From an uncultured Bacteroidota bacterium (lineage in GTDB: Bacteria > Bacteroidota > Bacteroidia > B-17B0 > Aurantibacillaceae): 14,321 bases of DNA. Positions 1-7,545 of the stretch are shown here, in pieces. Location of the stretch: contig CALMNJ010000070.1 of assembly GCA_937868675.1 (NCBI GenBank), positions 1 through 14,321 of the forward strand, written 5' to 3'. The position numbers were made by a program, and so were the translations under genes. A model generated the notes under the pieces. The model did not search any database and was not told the DNA's origin. It worked only from the letters and a program-made list of their open reading frames with translations. The stretch's first letter is position 1. Every line of letters begins with the position of its first letter.

Positions 1-575
1 AACATGGCGTTGTAATCCTTCAGGGGTTTTGTAACCTCCAAACACTCATTTCCACACAAGAAGGCTTTTGAGCTATTTGAACTCGCCTCAATAAAAACCA
101 CATTTTCGGGCTTAACCAACTCGATGGTGGTACGGGTTGGAAATGGTATTTTATTGTGTAGCTCAGGATTTAAACTTTGCAAAAGGTTCTCTATCATAGG
201 CGTTTCCCATTGCTGATTTTGCCTTTGTTTTACTCTGAGAATAGCCTGGTTGAGATCTTCAATATTTATAGGTTTAAGCAAATAATCCAGCGCGTTTTGT
301 TTAAGGGCCTTAAGCCCATGCTCACGGTAGGCGGTTGTAAATATGAGATGAAATTTACGGGATTCCAGATTATCCAGTAGCTGAAACCCGTTTAATACAG
401 GCATGTTTATGTCCAAAAAAACAATTTCCGGTCTGTAATTCGTTACCAGTTCAATGCCTTCAACAGGATTGGTGGTGCTGGCAACAACCTTTACTTCCGG
501 AATAAACTTTTGGATAAGAAGTTCCAAGCCTCTAACCCCATTGTACTCGTCGTCAATTATCACTGCGTGTAACAT
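1..575 (-). CDS. LytTR-family response regulator (3' end outside window)
   Basis: This is the first 191 residues of a LytR/AlgR-type response regulator whose C-terminus lies beyond the left edge. The receiver domain (about 1-120) shows the acidic pair D8-D9, the phosphoacceptor D55 in FLDINMP, T80-T81 in the FTTAY switch strand and K101 in LLKPI. From about residue 143 a LytTR DNA-binding domain begins (ELVKPENVVFIEAS, then KPLKDY) and is cut off. The ATG at 575 is one base from the TAA of the upstream kinase gene, so the two are surely co-transcribed and probably translationally coupled. By family, phosphorylation by the partner kinase would drive dimer binding to promoter repeats. The target genes cannot be told from this window. 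The domain assignment is firm. Confidence 0.95.
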   Translation of the reverse strand, partial: MLHAVIIDDEYNGVRGLELLIQKFIPEVKVVASTTNPVEGIELVTNYRPEIVFLDINMPVLNGFQLLDNLESRKFHLIFTTAYREHGLKALKQNALDYLLKPINIEDLNQAILRVKQRQNQQWETPMIENLLQSLNPELHNKIPFPTRTTIELVKPENVVFIEASSNSSKAFLCGNECLEVTKPLKDYNAM

Positions 576-576
576 G

Positions 577-2106
577 TTACTTCAATATTGGAATTGTGAC
601 AATTACCCTGCTTCCTTCGCATTCATTTTTTTCATTGCGCAAATCTTTCATTTCAATACCGCAGGTAATTCCTGTAACCTTATTCAGTATTTCAAGCCGC
701 TGTTTTATAAAAGTAAGTCCCTGCGATTTTTTTTTGAGCGCGTCTGCTCCTGTTCCTGCCTTCTGATTTGTCAATCCCACACCATTGTCTTCTACTTCGC
801 ACAACAACTGATTGGGAGCCTTAAGGCTAAAACTAATGCGAAGTTTTTTTTCGCCTCTTTTTGGAAGCAACCCGTGCCAGATGGCGTTTTCGACCAATGG
901 CTGTATGAGCATAAACGGAATGTGAATTTTTTGAGGTTCGGTAACTGTTGATTGAAGCGTAAAGCTAAAAGAGTTTTCAAACCTCACTTTTTCAATCTGC
1001 ACATAATTGTTCAAAATTTCCATTTCCTCGTACAATGAAATGTTTTCTGAGTTGCTGCTTTCGAGTACTTTTCTTAAAAGGGTTGAAAAACGAGAAAGAT
1101 AATTATGTGCCTTTTCCATATCGGACTCAAGAATGTAGCGCTGCAGCGAGTTGAGTGAGTTAAAAATAAAATGTGGGTTCATTTGCATCCGGATGGCAAG
1201 CGTTTCAAGCTCGTTGAGCCGCGCAAGTGTTTGATTGTGCTCCTGTTGAGTTTTGATTTGTTTTTTGTAACGCCTCAGGGCAATCCAAACAGCGCCAACA
1301 ACCGTAACACAGCAACCTAAAAGCCAAAAAAACCATTTCGCATAAATACGGTACCTGTTAGGGTCGGGTTGCAGATAGAGTTCATGTACTTCTGACGGAC
1401 TTAATACACGGTTATATATCCGGATATCGTCAACCTTACCACAAAAAAAACGTTCGTTTTTTTTATTTGCACTGTGGCCAATAACCACCGAATCGGTGGC
1501 CGAGAAAACACTCCGGAAATTTTTTGCCACCCTGGCCTCCAGCTTCCCGTCAATATAAAGAGACAACTCTGCATCATCGTATGTGAGCGCCAGGTGGTGC
1601 CATTCATTTTTACTCAGTGGTTCTGCAGAATTAAGCCTTACCTGTAGTTTTTCACCTTCTGACGTTGCCGAGCAAAGTTTGCCATTATTGATATCAATTG
1701 AGAGGGTGTATCCTTCATAGAAAGAATCCAATTGCCTGTTTTTTGTGAGGATAATTGGGTTAAATTCATATCCTGTGCCCCCCAAAACTATTATTTCTAC
1801 CGAGACCCACATTGATATGGTTCCTTTTTCCGGTTTCAGTGACTGATCGTCACCTAAATTAATGAAAGAGCCCGGACTACCATGCAGGTAACACGCCGAA
1901 CGTGAATTGCCAAAACGATCGTTCACCAACAGAAAGCCAGCGCCACGCATTTTCTTTTGCGTTATTTCATTTCGAAAAACGGCATTGTTAAAGTTGAACT
2001 CTCCCACCAACCCCCTGTCTGACTGAGAAAAAGAATCCAGGCGACTACATACTACAAGGGCCGTTATTATTAAGAGTCTAATCAAAACACACAGAGATTG
2101 TGTCAC
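577..2106 (-). CDS. LamG-domain sensor histidine kinase, LytS/His_kinase (PF06580) type
   Basis: A 509-residue membrane kinase. An N-terminal signal segment (about 8-27) is followed by a concanavalin-like LamG domain (about 35-245), recognised by the NEWHHLALTYD strand, the YIDGKLEA strand and the closing KVDDIRIYNRVLS motif. One transmembrane helix lies at about 254-277, then a short coiled coil (280-305) and a His_kinase domain with the phosphoacceptor H312 in NPHFIFNSLN. The ATP-binding region shows N407 in VENAIWHG and DNGVGL at 440-445. The LamG domain should face the periplasm and may bind a glycan or protein ligand; that is inference from fold. No ATG lies between the upstream in-frame stop and the domain. 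The start is GTG (residue 1) or TTG at residue 8, which would give a tighter signal peptide. The partner regulator follows after one base. Confidence 0.93.
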   Translation of the reverse strand: MTQSLCVLIRLLIITALVVCSRLDSFSQSDRGLVGEFNFNNAVFRNEITQKKMRGAGFLLVNDRFGNSRSACYLHGSPGSFINLGDDQSLKPEKGTISMWVSVEIIVLGGTGYEFNPIILTKNRQLDSFYEGYTLSIDINNGKLCSATSEGEKLQVRLNSAEPLSKNEWHHLALTYDDAELSLYIDGKLEARVAKNFRSVFSATDSVVIGHSANKKNERFFCGKVDDIRIYNRVLSPSEVHELYLQPDPNRYRIYAKWFFWLLGCCVTVVGAVWIALRRYKKQIKTQQEHNQTLARLNELETLAIRMQMNPHFIFNSLNSLQRYILESDMEKAHNYLSRFSTLLRKVLESSNSENISLYEEMEILNNYVQIEKVRFENSFSFTLQSTVTEPQKIHIPFMLIQPLVENAIWHGLLPKRGEKKLRISFSLKAPNQLLCEVEDNGVGLTNQKAGTGADALKKKSQGLTFIKQRLEILNKVTGITCGIEMKDLRNEKNECEGSRVIVTIPILK

Positions 2107-2431
2107 TAAGCTATGTAAAGCCGTATGATTTTACAATACAACAGGAGTGGTAAAAGGTCGTGGTTGGTTTGGATGCATTGTAGTAATTTATAAGTGGTTG
2201 TTTTTTCGGTGCAAAAAAGAGCTTGCTTAGGTCGTTTTGTGATTATATAACATTGAGCTATTAAAAAACCGTTCACGATAAAATTTTCGCCAGATGAAAA
2301 GCAGGAACCTTATTTGGTGTATAGTTGTTTTTACAGCTTCATTAAAGGCTTTATTTTAGAGGGTACTAAAAGTAAACATGCTCAAACCTAAAAAAGCGAG
2401 TCAAAACCCACCTTATGGTTAACCCTAAATA
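2107..2431. other. Non-coding stretch upstream of the kinase gene
   Basis: AT-rich sequence between the kinase start and the terminator of the cytochrome c gene. I see no ORF with protein-like composition, no repeat and no RNA gene. The only full match to the Bacteroidota -7 consensus on the minus strand is TAGGTTTG at 2383-2390. It has no suitably spaced TTG box and would give a leader of about 270 nt. An AT-rich TTATATAAT lies near 2244-2252. Neither is convincing as the kinase promoter. Confidence 0.5.
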
Positions 2432-2459
2432 AAAAGGTCGCCCGGAAATGCGGCCTTTT
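2432..2459 (-). terminator. Hairpin terminator after the cytochrome c gene
   Basis: Arms 2432-2441 and 2450-2459 pair over ten positions with one mismatch on the minus strand (C against A), around an 8-nt loop, and the minus-strand transcript then runs into TTTTTATTT. The stop codon TAA (2458-2460) is built into the base of the 5' arm, so termination begins directly at the end of translation. Confidence 0.7.
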
Positions 2460-2832
2460 ACTTAACTCTTTGCGCGGTGCCCGCACTTACAAGATATTTC
2501 AAAATCAGGTCCTTTTCTTTTTCCCCAATGATTTCGCGGCCGGCATTAGAGTTTACTTTTGGCGCCATGTTCGCAACGGCCCCTTTCCACATACTTTCGT
2601 TCAAAGAGGCCGGGCTTTTTAATCCATGACAACTTCCACAGTTGTTTTCATAAAGGTTTTTACCTGAATCGAAATCAGCTTTTGTGTAGCCAGAGTAAAT
2701 TGTCGCCCCAATCCCAACAGGGTCGGGCATGGAGGCAACAGGCTCCGAGGTCTTTTTACTTTCTGCTATGGCCTTTTTTGATTTACAGGCCACCAACGAT
2801 ATAAGGGCCAAAAGAAGTAGTGATTTTTTCAT
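2458..2832 (-). CDS. Small lipoprotein c-type cytochrome
   Basis: A 124-residue protein beginning at the ATG at 2832; a GTG-led extension to 2877 adds 15 residues that would spoil the signal peptide. Residues 1-16 form a lipoprotein signal peptide with lipobox LVAC, lipidated Cys at 16. A charged, Ser/Lys-rich tether follows, then one cytochrome c domain (about 50-120) with the haem-binding motif CGSCH (C65, C68, H69) and a likely axial methionine M89 in ANMAPKV. The domain is of the single-haem class I type found as mobile or membrane-tethered electron carriers. As a lipoprotein it is expected on the periplasmic side of the inner or outer membrane. No oxidase or reductase gene is adjacent, so its partner is unknown. 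It has its own terminator and lies downstream of the trigger factor terminator. Confidence 0.92.
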   Translation of the reverse strand: MKKSLLLLALISLVACKSKKAIAESKKTSEPVASMPDPVGIGATIYSGYTKADFDSGKNLYENNCGSCHGLKSPASLNESMWKGAVANMAPKVNSNAGREIIGEKEKDLILKYLVSAGTAQRVK

Positions 2833-2923
2833 AATCGTAAATGTAAGCCCTCTGTTCCTGAATTCGCCTTCTTTCACCTATTTTAAGGTTTATTTGATGC
2901 CTACGGCTAGCTGTTTTAAATAA

Positions 2924-2952
2924 AAAAGCCGCCTGAATTACCGGCGGCTTTT
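2924..2952 (-). terminator. Strong hairpin terminator after trigger factor
   Basis: Perfect 10-bp inverted repeat: arms AAAAGCCGCC (2924-2933) and GGCGGCTTTT (2943-2952) around a 9-nt loop, followed on the minus strand by a run of T. It begins 3 nt after the trigger factor stop codon and is a textbook intrinsic terminator. Confidence 0.9.
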
Positions 2953-2955
2953 GGT

Positions 2956-4293
2956 TTAGTTGTTCTTAAAGAACTCGTCGTAACTAACTTCCTTCATTTC
3001 CAGACTGCAACGTTCCTTTATAAGCTGCAACACCTTTTTGCTATAAAGATTTTCAAATATTTTTTGTGACTCCTTCTCCTTTCCCAGCAAATCCTTCGAT
3101 ATCTTCTCAAGGTCTTCGTCGGTAGGCAACTGTCCGTAGCGCGCATATTCGCTTTTAATAAACGCTTTGGCCTCTTCGGTGGCCTCTTCGGCTCCAACCT
3201 GAATCCCGTTTTCCTTTATTATTTTGTTTTCAATCAGGCGCCACTGCATTGCTTTGGCGTAATTGTCATAGTCCTTTTCTATCTCCTCGGTGGTGAGTGG
3301 TTTTTCATTCACCGCTTTAAGCCAGCGCTTCAAAAAGGCATCCGGCAGGTTAATACCGGTTTTTTCAAGCAATTTGTTCTCTACTTCACGCATCAAAAAG
3401 CGCTCCGAATCGGCCACAAACATGGCCCCCAGCTCGGTACGGATTTTATTCCGGAATTCCTCTTCGCTGTTTACAGCGCCTGGGCCATAAATCCTGTCAA
3501 ACAGTTCCTGATTCAGCTCAGCCTCCTCCATGTGCGAAATGTTCCTAACGGTAAGCTGCAGGTTACAGTTTGTGGTTTCAGCGGCTTCTTTTTCAATGCC
3601 AAGGGCCACACTCTTGTCCAGTGCGGTTTCATACAAGTCGTTAATGTTAAAAACAACTTTGTCCTCACGCTTCAATCCAAGCAGGCGGTTTTTTGCTGCT
3701 TCGTTTTTTACGCGATCGTAGCCAACGCTGGTGCTTTTGTATATACCGCCGGGCTTTATGGCTCCGGTTTCGTCAAGCTCGTTAATGTCAACAAATAAAA
3801 TATCCTTTTCGCCCGACACATCGGGGTTTACAGGCTTGCCGTAGTTGCGGCGCACATCGTTCACGTATTTTTCAACCAGAGCCTCATCTACCTTAACTGT
3901 TTTATAGGTAAACGTTGTGTTGCTGTCAAGAGTTACGTCAAACTTTGGTGCAAGGCCTAGTTGGTAAACAAATTCAAAATCTTTTTGGTTGGCAAAATCA
4001 ACCCCGGTTTGATCCTTGGGCAATGGGTTGCCAAGAATTTCTATTTGTTGCTCTTCAATGTATTTGTAAACGGTGTCGTTAAGCAGCTTGTTTATTTCAT
4101 CAACCATTATCTGGGTTCCATACTGTTTTTTAATAAGGCCCGTTGGAACTTTTCCTGGTCGGAAGCCCGGCATGCTGGCCTGGCGTTGAACTTTTTTAAT
4201 GCCTTCGTTTACGCGGCTTTCATAGTCAGATGGGTTTAATGAAATGGTAATCTCCGCGTTCAGATTATCAATTTCGTGCTTGCTGATATTCAT
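2956..4293 (-). CDS. tig: Trigger factor, ribosome-associated chaperone
   Basis: A 445-residue protein that in the family docks at the ribosomal exit tunnel and holds nascent chains. The N-terminal domain (about 1-115) carries the ribosome-binding signature GFRPGKVP at 43-50, followed by TGLIKKQYG. A middle FKBP-like region (about 145-240) is so diverged that the usual prolyl isomerase motifs are not recognisable by eye. The C-terminal helical chaperone domain (about 255-435) is rich in charged helices. The length matches the family. I chose the ATG at 4293 (MNISKHEI) rather than the TTG at 4302 three codons earlier. A good Bacteroidota promoter lies just upstream and a strong terminator just downstream, so the gene looks monocistronic. 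The clpP/clpX genes that often follow tig in other phyla are absent here. Confidence 0.95.
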   Translation of the reverse strand: MNISKHEIDNLNAEITISLNPSDYESRVNEGIKKVQRQASMPGFRPGKVPTGLIKKQYGTQIMVDEINKLLNDTVYKYIEEQQIEILGNPLPKDQTGVDFANQKDFEFVYQLGLAPKFDVTLDSNTTFTYKTVKVDEALVEKYVNDVRRNYGKPVNPDVSGEKDILFVDINELDETGAIKPGGIYKSTSVGYDRVKNEAAKNRLLGLKREDKVVFNINDLYETALDKSVALGIEKEAAETTNCNLQLTVRNISHMEEAELNQELFDRIYGPGAVNSEEEFRNKIRTELGAMFVADSERFLMREVENKLLEKTGINLPDAFLKRWLKAVNEKPLTTEEIEKDYDNYAKAMQWRLIENKIIKENGIQVGAEEATEEAKAFIKSEYARYGQLPTDEDLEKISKDLLGKEKESQKIFENLYSKKVLQLIKERCSLEMKEVSYDEFFKNN

Positions 4294-4316
4294 AGTCTTC
4301 AAAAATTTAGGGAGGG

Positions 4317-4351
4317 CAAAAATACAAATTTTTTCTTCATTTTCTTACAAA
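4317..4351 (-). promoter_or_regulatory. Predicted promoter of trigger factor
   Basis: On the minus strand TATTTTTG (4317-4324) matches the Bacteroidota -7 box TAnnTTTG at every fixed position, and a TTTG (4348-4351) sits 23 nt upstream as the -33 element, near the long end of allowed spacing. The start site would be about 4310, leaving a leader of roughly 17 nt before the ATG at 4293. Confidence 0.6.
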
Positions 4352-4394
4352 TAAATGGGTGAGTTTGAGGAAATTAAGCGTTAAGCTCTTTGGT

Positions 4395-6347
4395 TCAGTT
4401 GTCCAGCCTGTTGCGCCCCTTAAAAAGAATACGAAGATCATTATCCGTGCTGTAATCTTTCGAGTAATTCAGCAGGGCTTTGTTAACCCGGTCCTCGGAG
4501 GCGCCTTCGGGCAAAAGGTCGGCCGGACTGAGCACGGAGGGGCGAATTGCGGGTAAATCGCGGCGGGGCTTTTTACCATAACCAACCCAGGAGCATGAAC
4601 CAAACAATACGCTGAAAATGTTGGCGAAAAATTTCGCCTTGTTTTTCTGGCCCCAAACAAATACCCAGCAGAATAGCAATAAAACCAGGCTTACCAGAAT
4701 ATCGAGCAGTCGCTTTTTCCGCCTGTTTTCGGGGCGCCCCACGTTGTTTGTGTCAATCACATATAAATCGCCGGCCGTATCAATGCTGTTGCTGCCAATA
4801 ATGGACAGGCTTTCGGGTGGGGCAATTTTAAACTCAACTCCTTTTGTTACCAGCGTGATCATTTTTTCAATTATTTCCTGCGAGGAAACATCGCGGGCGC
4901 AAAAAATAATCTCGTTGAGCCGGTGCACGTCAATTGCCTCATTTATTTGCCTGAAATGCCCGATATAATGGTCGTTTTTTACTCCGTTACTTTCGTTGCT
5001 TATAAAGCCAATAAACTCGCCATCAATGTTGGTTTTCTTTAAAATGTCGCTTACGCGAATAAACTCGGCCTCACTGCCAATAATAGCAATGCGCGCGTTG
5101 GCTTTAAGGCCCCCAAGCTTAAAGCGTTTTATGCCGGCCAGATTGTATACAACGCGTGTAAACATATAAACTACCCAGGCATAGCAGGAACCGATCAGAA
5201 TTAGGGCGCGCGAAAAACGGTAGTGTTCGGGCAAAAGCGAATAAACAATGAGGATAAATCCCGACCCGTAAGCCATGCCTTTTGTGATTCGGGAAAGGCG
5301 CGTAGGAAAGTCGTATCCTCCGCTGAAAAACACAAACAACATCCAGATGGCCGTGTAAAGCGGAAAGAAAAAGTGAAGCGTTTCCTGCGAATAAAAGTTG
5401 GGATACAGTTTAAATTTGAGCTCGTAAATTGTTTTGCACACAAAAAGCCCGCTCAGAATAACCGCAAAATCAATGGCCGGGAAAAAAAGTTGTTTTGCAA
5501 GCCGGGCAGCAATGGCGCCGCCGGCCCTTAAATAAATGGCAATGTAAATCAAGACATTAAACAGCCGCGCATTTCCCTGACTAAAGTGTTTTCGTGCAAA
5601 AATGGCCATGGCTTTGTAAAACACAATCACATAATTTACACTGCTTTTTTTTGTGCTTTCGCCTTTGTAATGAATAATGCTGCTCCCGGCAAAATAATAG
5701 TTTTTATACCCGGCAAGGGTAACGCGGTAAGACAAGTCAATATCCTCGCCGTACATAAAAAAGGTTTCGTCGAGCAGCCCTGTTTTATCAAGCGCCTGCC
5801 GCCTCAGCATCATATACGCTCCGCTTAACACATCCACGGCATGGCTCTGATCCCGGTTAAGAAACGTAAGGTGATACTGGCCGAATTTTTTTGAGCCCGG
5901 AAAAAGTTTTGCAAGCCCGAAAATTTTATAAAACGCCACGGCTGGCGTTGGCAAGCCACGCTTGCTTTCGGGCAAAAAATTACCTTTGCCATCAAGCATT
6001 TTTATTCCCAATGCGCCCGCATCGGCATGTTGGCCCATAAATGCCAGCGATTTTTCGAATGTGTCTTCCTGCACAACGGTATCGGGGTTCAGCAATAAAA
6101 CATATTCACCGGTGGCCACTTTTATGGCCTGATTGTTGGCCACCGAGAAGCCCGTGTTTTGCTGATTTGCAATAAGCTTTACCTGCGGAAATTTTTCGCG
6201 TATCAGGGCGATGGAGCCATCCACCGAGTTGTTATCCACCACAAACACCTCGGCCTCAATGTTTTTAAGGGCATTATAAACGGAATGCAGGCACTGTTCA
6301 AGAAAGTGTTTGACGTTGTAGTTGACTATGACAATTGAGAGCTTCAG
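4395..6347 (-). CDS. GT2 glycosyltransferase fused to a degenerate polyprenyl sugar-transferase-like membrane module
   Basis: A 650-residue protein if started at the CTG at 6347. Residues 2-12 (KLSIVIVNYNV) are the first nucleotide-binding strand of a GT-A fold, followed by DNN at 38-40, the DxD-like NPDT at 87-90 and GEDIDLSYR at 200-208, as in WbbL-like rhamnosyltransferases. Four membrane helices (about 288-305, 324-343, 355-373, 379-400), a Rossmann-like domain (about 418-533, opening ARIAIIGSE) and a last hydrophobic segment (546-566) copy the layout of WbaP-type phosphohexose transferases. The catalytic domain of those enzymes is replaced by a short tail with WVGYG and LPAIRPSVLSP. The only canonical start is GTG at 6248, which would delete the first strand; an in-frame TAA at 6351-6353 excludes a longer form. 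The role is probably transfer of a sugar to a lipid-linked or surface glycan at the inner membrane. Confidence 0.88.
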   Translation of the reverse strand: MKLSIVIVNYNVKHFLEQCLHSVYNALKNIEAEVFVVDNNSVDGSIALIREKFPQVKLIANQQNTGFSVANNQAIKVATGEYVLLLNPDTVVQEDTFEKSLAFMGQHADAGALGIKMLDGKGNFLPESKRGLPTPAVAFYKIFGLAKLFPGSKKFGQYHLTFLNRDQSHAVDVLSGAYMMLRRQALDKTGLLDETFFMYGEDIDLSYRVTLAGYKNYYFAGSSIIHYKGESTKKSSVNYVIVFYKAMAIFARKHFSQGNARLFNVLIYIAIYLRAGGAIAARLAKQLFFPAIDFAVILSGLFVCKTIYELKFKLYPNFYSQETLHFFFPLYTAIWMLFVFFSGGYDFPTRLSRITKGMAYGSGFILIVYSLLPEHYRFSRALILIGSCYAWVVYMFTRVVYNLAGIKRFKLGGLKANARIAIIGSEAEFIRVSDILKKTNIDGEFIGFISNESNGVKNDHYIGHFRQINEAIDVHRLNEIIFCARDVSSQEIIEKMITLVTKGVEFKIAPPESLSIIGSNSIDTAGDLYVIDTNNVGRPENRRKKRLLDILVSLVLLLFCWVFVWGQKNKAKFFANIFSVLFGSCSWVGYGKKPRRDLPAIRPSVLSPADLLPEGASEDRVNKALLNYSKDYSTDNDLRILFKGRNRLDN

Positions 6348-6402
6348 CGCTTAAAACCGTTTCTAAGATAACAAAAATGTAACAGCGCTCTGTTTGAATT
6401 TG

Positions 6403-6476
6403 TACTCCCACCTGGATTCGAACCAGGGGCCGCAGGTTTAGAAAACCTGTGCTCTATCCAACTGAGCTATGGGAGC
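6403..6476 (-). tRNA. tRNA-Arg, anticodon UCU
   Basis: A complete 74-nt cloverleaf on the minus strand. The acceptor stem pairs GCTCCCA with TGGGAGT (one G-T pair at the end), with A as discriminator. The D arm is AGCTCAGTTGGATAGAGC, the anticodon stem CAGGT/ACCTG encloses the loop TTTCTAA with anticodon TCT at 6440-6442 (reads AGA), and the T arm contains GGTTCGAATCC. The 3' CCA is not encoded; the genome continues CAAATT. The tRNA lies 55 nt upstream of the GT2 fusion gene on the same strand with no terminator between them. Confidence 0.97.
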
Positions 6477-6480
6477 GGTT

Positions 6481-6510
6481 TCGCTAAAAACGCGTTGGTG
6501 TTTTTAGCGA
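6481..6510 (-). repeat. Perfect 11-bp inverted repeat in the tRNA-Arg leader
   Basis: TCGCTAAAAAC (6481-6491) and GTTTTTAGCGA (6500-6510) are exact reverse complements around an 8-nt loop. The hairpin ends 4 nt before the mature 5' end of the tRNA and begins at about the predicted transcription start, so it would make up nearly the whole 5' leader of the precursor. It has no trailing T run and no gene reading into it that would need a terminator. Confidence 0.75.
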
Positions 6511-6513
6511 ATG

Positions 6514-6521
6514 CAAAAGTA
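6514..6521 (-). promoter_or_regulatory. Predicted -7 box of the tRNA-Arg transcript
   Basis: TACTTTTG on the minus strand fits TAnnTTTG exactly and lies 38 nt upstream of the mature tRNA 5' end. No clear TTG box is seen at the -33 position. The start of transcription would fall near 6506-6509, at the base of the leader hairpin. Confidence 0.55.
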
Positions 6522-6645
6522 AGAAATTATCTTCATTACCCCGAAAGCAATATCATGCCTCCCATGGTGTTTTCAGTTCTTAACGGCCTAAACAGAATTT
6601 TGACAAATTCAAAACTTTCTGTTTTTCATTTCTTAGATTTACCTT

Positions 6646-7491
6646 ATGAAAACACTAACCCGTATCCATGCCTTTTGTGCCATTCTTGTTTTGTTTACCT
6701 CATGCGGCACTGTGCGCCTCACCGAAACCGAATCCATTGGAAAAACGCCGGCCAAAGACGGCGTTAGCGAAAACGAGGACCTGCGAATAAACTACGACCT
6801 CTGGGGCGAGCACGGCATGATGTATTTTACCATTTACAATAAAAGTAAAAAGCCGGTTTATATTGACTGGAAAAAATCAGTTTTCATTCACAACCAGTGG
6901 AAAAACGATTATTGGGTTGAGAAAACAACATCCGAGGCCATTACGGTTCCGGTTGGAGATCAGGAAAATAAGATTTTCAAAAATACCATGTCGGCGGTTG
7001 TATCCGAGCGCATTACCTTTATTCCCCCTGACTGTTACGTTTCTGTTCCCGTTACATTCGACATCCTTGATCATCTGCACCGTAAGCTTCAGCTCAGGGG
7101 TATGCGCGAAAGTAAAATGATTGCCATTTCGGATAATCTGCGCTGGGATGAAAATGCAAAAAAAGAACCCATTACCAATCCCGAAACCCAAAAAACCTTC
7201 AGGTCATTTGCGCTTTCTTATACCAAAGAACAGTCGCCGTATCGTTTTAGAAATTTTATCACCTATTCCGCAGATGAAAAATTCACAACTGAAAAATATT
7301 TTGACAATGAGTTTTATGTGAAACGTTTCGTACAAATGAGCGCGCGGCGTTTCTTTGGCAGGCCCTTCGCCAGGGTGCACCGCCCCAAGTCAGCAAAAAT
7401 TTTAAAGAATGGAATGACCAGTATTCCTGAGCCTCCCCCGCTATATGATTCCCCCTTCCGGAAAAGCACCTCGTTTTATAAAACGCTTTAA
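6646..7491 (+). CDS. Lipoprotein of unknown function
   Basis: A 281-residue protein with a lipoprotein signal peptide: positive start (MKTLTR), hydrophobic core, lipobox FTSC with the lipidated Cys at 20. The mature part begins with a polar linker, then alternating hydrophobic and polar strands (for example MMYFTIYN, KPVYIDW, YVSVPVTFDIL) that suggest a beta-sandwich domain up to about residue 215. The tail (about 232-281) is basic and proline-rich, with EPPPLYDSP near the end. I do not recognise a family. The ATG at 6646 is the natural start for the signal peptide. The gene is followed after 54 nt by the outer-membrane barrel gene on the same strand with no terminator in between, so the two may form an operon and the lipoprotein may act at the outer membrane. 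Confidence 0.85.
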   Translation: MKTLTRIHAFCAILVLFTSCGTVRLTETESIGKTPAKDGVSENEDLRINYDLWGEHGMMYFTIYNKSKKPVYIDWKKSVFIHNQWKNDYWVEKTTSEAITVPVGDQENKIFKNTMSAVVSERITFIPPDCYVSVPVTFDILDHLHRKLQLRGMRESKMIAISDNLRWDENAKKEPITNPETQKTFRSFALSYTKEQSPYRFRNFITYSADEKFTTEKYFDNEFYVKRFVQMSARRFFGRPFARVHRPKSAKILKNGMTSIPEPPPLYDSPFRKSTSFYKTL

Positions 7492-7545
7492 AAACACATC
7501 AACATTTACAGGCCTCCCATGTTTAATTAACTTAGGCTCCAAAAA

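Noticed and set aside
454..951. 165-codon open frame on the plus strand
   Set aside because: It lies antisense to the response regulator start and the kinase domain, has an unnatural Cys/Phe-rich composition and no domain-like pattern.
3171..3195. Tandem 12-bp near-duplicate inside trigger factor
   Set aside because: It simply encodes Glu/Ala-rich residues (EEATEEA) in a helical region; two imperfect copies are expected by chance in such sequence.
6345..6389. Repeated CAGCGCT at 6345-6351 and 6383-6389 before the GT2 gene
   Set aside because: Two seven-base copies of a palindromic core are too short to separate from chance, and one lies over the start codon itself.
6634..6641. TAGATTTA as a -7 box for the lipoprotein gene
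   Set aside because: It matches only seven of eight positions and would place transcription start at or inside the ATG at 6646; no spaced TTG box is present.
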